From Lysobacteraceae bacterium (lineage in GTDB: Bacteria > Pseudomonadota > Gammaproteobacteria > Xanthomonadales > Xanthomonadaceae), in the NCBI GenBank assembly GCA_017990865.1, contig JAGNNB010000004.1:1-22795 (forward strand): DNA of 22,795 nt. The letters are read 5' to 3'. Numbering within the stretch: position 1 is the first letter of the stretch; every line of letters begins with the position of its first letter. The translations under genes were made by a program, and so were the position numbers. Below, one piece after another: positions 1-4,832 of this stretch. The notes under the pieces are model-generated. The model searched no databases and had not been told where the DNA came from. It saw only the letters and a program-made list of their open reading frames with translations.

Positions 1-114
1 CTCACAGCCACAGCATACGCATATATCGTACGACCATCGTAGTTCTTCAACGGAAGAGTATGCCGATGGAAGCGGGCCGTACCCGCAGATTGGACAATGC
101 AGTATTTCTTGCAC
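1..114 (-). CDS. Cassette 4 gene (partial): cysteine-rich CPxCGY / CxCCGC protein
   Basis: A reading frame opens with GTG at 114-112, about a dozen bases inside cassette 4, and stays open for 38 codons to the window edge, so the 3' end is missing. The translation contains CPICGYGPLP near residue 7 and CVCCGCE at the end, separated by an acidic and aromatic stretch with a WSYDIC segment. This spacing recalls small bacterial cysteine-rich proteins of the type CPxCGY...YEICPCCGxE, which are thought to bind zinc. The function of that family is not established. No good ribosome binding site is visible, which is common for cassette genes that start close to the recombination junction. The family likeness is inference from the cysteine pattern only. 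Confidence 0.6.
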   Translation of the reverse strand, partial: MQEILHCPICGYGPLPSAYSSVEELRWSYDICVCCGCE

Positions 115-120
115 GCTGGG

Positions 121-236
121 CCCTAACGCTTGAGTTAAGCCGCGCCGACCGCGGCAGTGGGGATCAAGTATTGCTCGCACCCCGGAAAGTTTCAACGGAA
201 CCACGATACGGCGTCGGCTTGAACGAATTGTTAGGC
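121..236 (-). other. attC site of cassette 3 (long form)
   Basis: The outer cores are CCCTAAC (121-127) and GTTAGGC (230-236). Internal arms AAGCCG (137-142) and CGGCTT (near 214-219) can pair, and the end near 236 matches the other two sites (CGGCTTGAA..GAATTGTTAGGC). The central variable part is much longer than in the two 60-base sites, giving about 116 bases overall. The recombination point should be in the 121-127 core, at the 3' end of cassette 3 read leftward. Confidence 0.85.
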
Positions 237-400
237 GTGACGGAGGCCGAGAAGAACAACGCGCAGCGCTGTTGCCGATAACCGAAGCCGAACAAACTGG
301 GCGCGCCCCAAACACTCGCCGCGCAACCTGAAGTGAGCAGCCGACACCGCCGCACACACCACGGCCCCGTCACGAAGCCAAACCTGAGCGCGCACCGCAC
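164..400 (-). CDS. Candidate small ORF in cassette 3
   Basis: A 78-codon frame starts at GTG (400) and runs into the attC, so its last residues (VTPNNSFKPTP...) are translated attC. For about 45 codons it matches the frame at 729 in cassette 2 without gaps (xCALRxGFxTGPWxVxRR, then GAPxLxGFG), but a 2-base length difference before the attC puts the two in different frames at their ends. A competing frame, 491-231 (86 codons, TTG start 18 bases inside the cassette, TAA stop in the attC outer core), has the more usual cassette-gene layout. I do not recognise either product. The cassette may equally be non-coding. Confidence 0.25.
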   Translation of the reverse strand: MRCALRFGFVTGPWCVRRCRLLTSGCAASVWGAPSLFGFGYRQQRCALFFSASVTPNNSFKPTPYRGSVETFRGASNT

Positions 401-402
401 GG

Positions 403-729
403 CTACCGAAGCGAAAACGTGCCGACCAACATTCCGAAGAGCACTGCCAACGAACCCGGAATTGCTGAAGCAACGACCACGCTACAAACAAACGCTTTTT
501 GACGCCTAACGCTTGAATTAAGCCGCACCGCGAAGCGGTGTCGGCTTGAATGAATTGTTAGGCGTGACGGATGCCTGAAACGGACAAGCCACCACGCCTT
601 TTCCGAAAAACCGAAGCCGCACAAACCGGGCGCGCCCCGCACACCAACAGCGCGGCGAAAAGTGAAAATCTCACGCCGACTCACCACCCATGGCCCCGTC
701 GCGAAGCCACGCCTCAGCGCGCATGACAC
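403..729 (-). CDS. Candidate small ORF in cassette 2, related to cassette 3
   Basis: The frame starts at GTG (729) and runs 108 codons, straight through the attC at 504-563 and into cassette 3, which is not how a normal cassette gene ends. Its first half matches the cassette 3 ORF gap-free in the same frame (SCALRRGFATGPW against RCALRFGFVTGPW). Residues after about 60 are translated attC and cassette 3 DNA. No signal peptide, membrane segment or known motif was recognised. The conservation could reflect shared cassette ancestry rather than protein function. Confidence 0.22.
   Translation of the reverse strand: MSCALRRGFATGPWVVSRREIFTFRRAVGVRGAPGLCGFGFSEKAWWLVRFRHPSRLTIHSSRHRFAVRLNSSVRRQKAFVCSVVVASAIPGSLAVLFGMLVGTFSLR
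504..563 (-). other. attC site of cassette 2
   Basis: A 60-base imperfect palindrome with outer cores GCCTAAC (504-510) and GTTAGGC (557-563), inner arms TTAAGCCG and CGGCTTGAA, and a GC-rich apex around CCGCGAAGCGG. It is nearly identical to the site at 833-892 and has the length and arm layout of aadA-type attC sites. Recombination should occur in the 504-510 core. Confidence 0.93.
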
Positions 730-832
730 TGCAACCGAAGAAAAACGTGCTGACTAACCGCCCGGAGAGCATTGCTAACCCGCGCGCGAAAGCTGAAACC
801 CCGACAACACAACGACTAGACCGCTTTTTGAC

Positions 833-892
833 GCCTAACGCCTGAATTAAGCCGCGCCGCGAAGCGGCGTCGGCTTGAATGAATTGTTAGGC
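833..892 (-). other. attC site of cassette 1
   Basis: A 60-base site bounded by GCCTAAC (833-839) and GTTAGGC (886-892), with inner arms AAGCCG/CGGCTT and the apex CGCCGCGAAGCGGCG. Read leftward it begins 15 bases after the stop codon of the cassette 1 gene, the usual gene-to-attC spacing. From memory it differs from the aadA1 attC at only a handful of positions. Confidence 0.95.
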
Positions 893-906
893 ACTGGGCC
901 GAGGAA

Positions 907-1278
907 CTACAGCACCGGCGCCTTGCATACACCCGAATAGCTAGCTGCTTGCAACTTTGGATCAACGGGCCGGCCATCCTGGAACTGAGTAGCGAGGATG
1001 GCAACTGTGGCCCGAGTGTACTGGCCGGTCACACGGTCAAGAACCCAGATCTCTCCCCCGACGCGGTCTGGCGGGGTGGTCTCAACGGCGGAAATGTACC
1101 GTGCGTCCAGTTGTGTGATGCGGTAGCGGGTGATGCTCCAACTCATTTCCCTTGCAGTGACATCAACCAGCAGGTCTGCCACAGGTTCTCCGGACTGATC
1201 CGTGCACTTAAGTGTGACGGGAGCAGCAGTTGCTGTGTTGGCTAGCAAAAGTGCAGTGATGAGACCAAATGCGCGCAT
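907..1278 (-). CDS. Cassette 1 gene: small exported protein of unknown function
   Basis: This 123-residue protein begins with a clear Sec signal peptide (MRAFGLITALLLANTATAA, cleavage probably after residue 19 in an AxA context). The mature part has about 100 residues with two cysteines, in LKCTDQSGEP near residue 24 and GVCKAPVL at the C-terminus, which could form a disulfide in the periplasm. A strong purine-rich ribosome binding site (GGGGGAAAG) lies just upstream of the ATG, between it and the attI junction. It is the first cassette of the array, the position expected to be expressed best from an integron promoter. I do not recognise a domain; the beta-rich look of the mature chain is only an impression. 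Confidence 0.85.
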   Translation of the reverse strand: MRAFGLITALLLANTATAAPVTLKCTDQSGEPVADLLVDVTAREMSWSITRYRITQLDARYISAVETTPPDRVGGEIWVLDRVTGQYTRATVAILATQFQDGRPVDPKLQAASYSGVCKAPVL

Positions 1279-1293
1279 GGACTTTCCCCCAGT

Positions 1294-1300
1294 GCCTAAC
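1294..1300 (-). other. Putative attI recombination core
   Basis: GCCTAAC on the plus strand (GTTAGGC on the minus strand) stands without a paired attC partner and sits between the first cassette gene and intI, where attI belongs. The cut after G would join cassette 1 at base 1299. Immediately beside it is a perfect 10-base palindrome, CTACTAGTAG (1300-1309). The rest of attI, with the integrase binding sites, should lie within about 1301-1460. Confidence 0.75.
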
Positions 1301-1459
1301 TACTAGTAGACCCCAAAGCGGGGTATAAGCCGAACATTGCCATCGGCCGCAAACCTCTGTCAATCGGAAAAGTCCTACGGATTGCAGCGGAGTATTCCGA
1401 TAGCGCCGGTGTTCACGGGGAGCCACCATAGCCGCAATAGACGGCATCAATCCTCCGAT
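1301..1459. promoter_or_regulatory. attI / intI upstream region
   Basis: This 159-base stretch separates the cassette junction from the chosen intI start. By integron logic it should hold the integrase promoter and the integrase binding sites of attI. I could not identify confident -35/-10 boxes or a canonical LexA box. It is open in the intI frame as far as 1337, so part of it may be translated if the upstream start is used. Confidence 0.5.
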
Positions 1460-2479
1460 ATGACTTATCACGGCGACAAGCCCCCGGTATCAGCATCCGA
1501 TCGAGCGCCTTTTGCGCTGGTTCGCAATCCGCGTTTGTTGGACGAAGTTCGCGCCCGTTTCCGGGTGAAGCACTACAGTCTGCGTACGGAAACGGCGTAT
1601 TTGTATTGGATTCGCCGGTATATCCACGCCAACGGTCGGCGTCATCCCCGCGAACTTGACGGGGTGGCGGTGGAGCGTTTTTTGTCTCTTCTGGCGACGC
1701 GGGACAATGTCGCGCCGAGCACGCAGAACCAGGCGCTGTCGGCATTGTTGTTTCTGTATCGCGAAGTACTCGGCGTGCGGCTGCCTTGGATGGAGAGCGT
1801 GGTTCGCGCCAAACGATCGCGACGGTTGCCGGTGGTGCTGTCGAAGGGCGAGACCGCGGCCTTGTTGCGGCATCTGTCCGGGCGCGAGGCGTTGATGGCG
1901 GGGCTGTTGTACGGCAGCGGACTGCGCTTGATGGAGTGCGTGCGATTGCGCATCAAGGATGTGCATTTCGAGCGCAGCGAGATCACCGTGCGCGATGGCA
2001 AGGGCGGAAAGGATCGCAAGACGGTGTTGCCGGCGTCGTTGCGCGAATCCTTGCGATTGCAAATGGATACCGCACGATTGAAACACCTGCGCGATCTCGA
2101 CGATGGGTTCGGCGATGTTTGGTTGCCGCATGCGCTGGCTCGGAAGTATCCGAATGCCGGCAAGACATTGGCGTGGCAGTACCTGTTTCCGGCGTCGCGT
2201 CGTTCGGTCGATCCACGCGATGGCGTGGAGCGGCGGCACCATATCGACGAGAAGCAGTTGCAGCGCGCGGTGTCGGCCGCCGCGCGGATGACGGGCATCG
2301 ACAAGCCTGTCAGTCCGCATACGTTGCGGCATTGTTTCGCGACGCATCTATTGGAAGCGGGTTCGGATATTCGCACTGTGCAGGAATTGCTGGGGCACAA
2401 GGACGTGGCGACGACGCAGATTTACACCCATGTATTGAATCGCGGGCCGGGTGCGGTGTTGAGTCCGTTGGATCGTTGA
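1460..2479 (+). CDS. intI: Integron integrase (tyrosine recombinase)
   Basis: IntI catalyses site-specific insertion and excision of gene cassettes at attI and attC. With the ATG at 1460 the product is 339 residues, normal for IntI; the frame stays open upstream to an ATG at 1337, but that adds 41 atypical residues. The SAM-like core-binding domain spans about 20-120. The catalytic set is complete: R156 (GSGLRLME), K181 (GKGGKDRK), H287 and R290 ([11 protein letters not shown]), H313 (LLGHKD) and nucleophile Y322 (TTQIYTHV). The extra integron-specific patch is present at about 237-262 ([10 protein letters not shown], then [11 protein letters not shown]), which separates IntI from XerC/D and phage integrases. 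It is divergent from its cassettes. No frameshift or lost residue was seen, so the integron should be active in principle. Confidence 0.93.
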   Translation: MTYHGDKPPVSASDRAPFALVRNPRLLDEVRARFRVKHYSLRTETAYLYWIRRYIHANGRRHPRELDGVAVERFLSLLATRDNVAPSTQNQALSALLFLYREVLGVRLPWMESVVRAKRSRRLPVVLSKGETAALLRHLSGREALMAGLLYGSGLRLMECVRLRIKDVHFERSEITVRDGKGGKDRKTVLPASLRESLRLQMDTARLKHLRDLDDGFGDVWLPHALARKYPNAGKTLAWQYLFPASRRSVDPRDGVERRHHIDEKQLQRAVSAAARMTGIDKPVSPHTLRHCFATHLLEAGSDIRTVQELLGHKDVATTQIYTHVLNRGPGAVLSPLDR

Positions 2480-2552
2480 TCGTTGATTGGTGCGATGACG
2501 GATTCGACGGAGGTTCGGTGCGACGTGCGCGTATGCGCAAGGGTGAGTTTTC

Positions 2553-2571
2553 AGCGGAGCTTCGCTCCGCT
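2553..2571. repeat. Short hairpin repeat AGCGGAGC-TTC-GCTCCGCT
   Basis: Perfect 8-base arms (2553-2560 and 2564-2571) with a 3-base loop, downstream of intI. It looks like a REP-type palindrome typical of GC-rich xanthomonad genomes and may help end intI transcription. Confidence 0.6.
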
Positions 2572-2592
2572 CTACGTCATGGGGGCGCAAAA

Positions 2593-2620
2593 AAACGCCG
2601 GCGGTTTCCCGCCGGCGTTT
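2593..2620 (-). terminator. Intrinsic terminator of the nuclease gene
   Basis: Twelve-base perfect arms (2593-2604 and 2609-2620) around a TTTC loop. On the minus strand the stem is followed by a run of T residues (2590-2595 region), ideal for the leftward nuclease gene that stops at 2673. On the plus strand the T run is short, so it may act only weakly for intI. Confidence 0.85.
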
Positions 2621-2672
2621 CGTGTCGTCTTGAAGCCGTTTTGATCGCGATGTTCTGCGATGAAGCCGGCGA

Positions 2673-4415
2673 TCAGTTCAGCGTGCAGGTCGGCGGTTTG
2701 GCCGAGGTGAACAATCCGCTGGTGGCCCATTCCGGGTGATCGATGAACGGGTTGCGGTTGCCCTGGAAGCTGTAGATCACTTCGTTACGCTCTTGCTCGT
2801 TGGCATCCGGCGGGTCGGCTTGGTGCCACGCCAGCAGCGTGGACAGCAGGCCCATGTAAGCCGGCGAGCTGGAGGTGGCGACGATCAACGCGGGGTTGTC
2901 GGTCAGTTCCAGATCCGGTTCGTTCTGGCCCGTGGTCGGGTGCGTGCCGCCTTCGTAGCGGATCGCCATGTACAGCACGGCGCGAGCCATATCGCCTTTA
3001 CGCTTGCCCCAGGTCTGGAAGTAGCTGCCGTTGAACCAGTTGGAGTTGCCCGGATACACGCCGGTGCCGCCGCCCGCGCCGTTGTAGACCTCGGTCGGAC
3101 GCTCGGTGCAGCCGCTGCAGTTGCCGTAAGGCTTGTTGCCGCGATCCGAGTTGTAGTTGGCGTCCGACGCATACAGCATATGCGTGTCGGTATGCGGCGA
3201 ATTGGGCAGACCCAGGTTGCCGGTTTCGTTCGGGAAGCCCAACGATTTCGGCCAGGTGTGTTCGCGGTTGTATTTGATGCCCGCAGCGCCGCCGGCGCGA
3301 TCGGTCACTTTGATGTAGCTGTGGTTGCGATACACATCGAGCACTTTGCCGGAATTCAACGGATCTTCGTCGGCGATTTCCAGGATCGTCCAGGTGTTGG
3401 TGGTGCCGCCGCTGTACGGATACGCGGTGTGGCCCTTGATCGTGGCGTGCAGCGAGCAACGCAATTGCGACGGGCTGCTGGTGTTGACGTGCTGGTAGTA
3501 ACCGGTGCCGCCACCGCCGCCGGACGCGACGTTGAAGTTCACCACCGTGTTCGCCGCAGGCTTGGCGCCGCCGGCATCGGTGATGTTGTTGGCGACGACG
3601 GTGAAGGTGCAGGCTTCGCCCGCGACCAGCGCGGTGTTGGTGGAGATCGAGAAGCTGGTGCCGCTGCTGGGATAGGTCAGCGTCTTCGCGCCCGAGGCGC
3701 AGGACAGCGTGAACGCGCCGGCCGCGGCGGTGACGCTTTCGCTGAAGGTCGCGCCGAGATTGCCCGCCGCCGGGAAATCGGTCGCGCCGTTGACCGGCGT
3801 GGTGCCGGTGACGGCAGGCGGCGTGTTCGGCGGCGTGGTGGTGAAGGTCTGCCCCGCGTTGCAGCCGCCGAAGCTGGCGGTCGCGGGCGCTTGCCACGTG
3901 AAGTTGGCCGAACCGGTGCCGGTGCCGGCGAGGCGCAGCGATTTGCCGGCCGCGTCCGAACCGGTTTCCGACACCGACAAGTTGGTGCTAGTCAGACCGG
4001 CGGCCGGGCCGTTGCTGGCTTTGATCTGGCCTTCGTAGCTGATGAACTTGACGACTTGGCCGCTCGGATTCACCAGCGCGATGCCGTCGTTCGGGCCGTT
4101 CTGGATACCGTTGGTGGGGTAGGTCAACGTGGCGAGGCGCACTTGGCCGCCGCAGGTGACCAAGCTGCCCGCGGGCACCAGGTCGTTGTCGTAGGTGACG
4201 GCGGCGGTCGGGGTCGAACCGTTGTACAGATAGACGCGATAGCTGGTCAGCGTTTCGCCGGCGGTGGCCACGATCTCGATCCGCTCGCCGGTGTCGCCGG
4301 AGGAGGTGGAATCGTCGTAGTGGAATTCGTTGATGAACACTTCCGCGTGGGCGGCGCCGGAGCACAACAACAGGGCGCAGGCCAGGGGTGACACCTTGGA
4401 CAACAGACGCGTCAT
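2673..4415 (-). CDS. Exported EndA/NucM-type endonuclease I with lamin-tail-like domain
   Basis: Predicted extracellular or periplasmic DNase/RNase of the endonuclease I family (His-Me finger type). The 580-residue protein starts at ATG 4415; the frame continues upstream, but a signal peptide begins exactly there (residues 1-24, ending GAAHA). Residues 25-140 resemble the lamin-tail-like domain of exported nucleases (VFINEFHYDD, ..YNG). About 200-297 form an Ig-like (Big) domain (PVNGATDFP...), followed by a Gly-rich linker (299-304). The nuclease domain covers about 305-565, with NREHTWPKS (383-391, H386 the likely catalytic His), DTHMLYASD (410-418), GDMARAVLYM (474-483) and NRNPFIDHPE near 553-562. 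It has its own terminator and is convergent with intI. Likely roles are nutrient scavenging or turnover of extracellular DNA. The modular N-terminus is longer than classic EndA (about 235 residues). Confidence 0.9.
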   Translation of the reverse strand: MTRLLSKVSPLACALLLCSGAAHAEVFINEFHYDDSTSSGDTGERIEIVATAGETLTSYRVYLYNGSTPTAAVTYDNDLVPAGSLVTCGGQVRLATLTYPTNGIQNGPNDGIALVNPSGQVVKFISYEGQIKASNGPAAGLTSTNLSVSETGSDAAGKSLRLAGTGTGSANFTWQAPATASFGGCNAGQTFTTTPPNTPPAVTGTTPVNGATDFPAAGNLGATFSESVTAAAGAFTLSCASGAKTLTYPSSGTSFSISTNTALVAGEACTFTVVANNITDAGGAKPAANTVVNFNVASGGGGGTGYYQHVNTSSPSQLRCSLHATIKGHTAYPYSGGTTNTWTILEIADEDPLNSGKVLDVYRNHSYIKVTDRAGGAAGIKYNREHTWPKSLGFPNETGNLGLPNSPHTDTHMLYASDANYNSDRGNKPYGNCSGCTERPTEVYNGAGGGTGVYPGNSNWFNGSYFQTWGKRKGDMARAVLYMAIRYEGGTHPTTGQNEPDLELTDNPALIVATSSSPAYMGLLSTLLAWHQADPPDANEQERNEVIYSFQGNRNPFIDHPEWATSGLFTSAKPPTCTLN

Positions 4416-4769
4416 AAGCGGGATCTCTCTCGAATGGAAAGGAAGGAATCCGTACGTCCCGAACGAATTCCGTGCGACGGGTCCGAACGTCTCGACCCGC
4501 AAGTGTCCGATGCGGCCCCCAGCCGCAGGAACGAGCCCGGATCGAAACCACCGACGGGCCATCGAAGCGCCGGGACGCACATCGTCCACGTCGAAGGACG
4601 GCGCAATCTAGCCGAGTCGTGTGACAGCCGCTAGCGGGGAGGCGTAAAAAGCCGCAAAAAACGCCGTTCTCCGTACCGAGGCGAAGATTCGGGTATGGAA
4701 AATCGGCGTTATCGCGAATGAAGCGCATCCAGCCGCGCGTCGACGCCGCTTCGGTTCGAGCCCGGCTTC

Positions 4770-4808
4770 GCTTCGATCCCACGCTTCTATCCCATGCTTC
4801 GATCCCGT
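4770..4808 (+). repeat. Three tandem 13-base repeats upstream of hrpB
   Basis: Copies at 4770-4782, 4783-4795 and 4796-4808 follow GCTTCkATCCCry. The third copy contains TTCGAT (4798-4803), which would sit exactly 17 bases before the -10-like TAGCCT. The array therefore overlaps the likely -35 region and could be an operator or a variable-number tandem repeat. Confidence 0.7.
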
Positions 4809-4826
4809 CGCGCCGGCTGCTAGCCT
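4798..4826 (+). promoter_or_regulatory. Predicted hrpB promoter (leaderless)
   Basis: TTCGAT (4798-4803), a 17-base spacer and TAGCCT (4821-4826). Transcription would begin at or next to the ATG at 4833, since only six bases separate the hexamer from it. The boxes are weak matches individually; the support is the identical spacing at hemB and the permease gene. Confidence 0.45.
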
Positions 4827-4832
4827 GTGGCG

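Larger units (their letters stand above)
1..2479. mobile_element. Chromosomal integron, integrase end with first cassettes
   Basis: The integrase gene reads rightward, and the array lies on its 5' side with cassettes reading leftward, which is the canonical integron layout. Three attC sites (121-236, 504-563, 833-892) share the same orientation, and an unpaired GCCTAAC core at 1294-1300 marks the likely attI junction. Cutting at G/TTAGGC on the minus strand gives cassette 1 (839-1299), cassette 2 (510-838), cassette 3 (127-509) and the start of cassette 4 (1-126). The array continues off the left edge. The 60-base attC sites closely resemble the attC of aadA resistance cassettes as I remember it. 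No resistance gene is visible. Confidence 0.9.
4416..4832. promoter_or_regulatory. Divergent promoter region, nuclease / hrpB
   Basis: These 417 bases lie between two divergent genes and hold no convincing ORF. The visible elements are three tandem 13-base repeats at 4770-4808 and a -10-like hexamer TAGCCT at 4821-4826 facing hrpB. The nuclease side has GAGAGA about ten bases before its ATG as a possible ribosome binding site. Nothing else distinctive was found. Confidence 0.6.

Noticed and set aside
1337..1459. N-terminal extension of the integrase to the ATG at 1337
   Set aside because: It adds 41 residues not seen in IntI proteins and would cover most of the attI region.
1301..1459. LexA box controlling intI
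   Set aside because: I found no convincing match to the CTGT-N8-ACAG form or to a xanthomonad-type LexA site.
2736..4391. A 551-codon open frame on the plus strand opposite the nuclease gene
   Set aside because: It is antisense to a gene with clear domains and signal peptide; its Val/Ala/Arg/Gly-rich translation is typical of shadow frames in GC-rich DNA.
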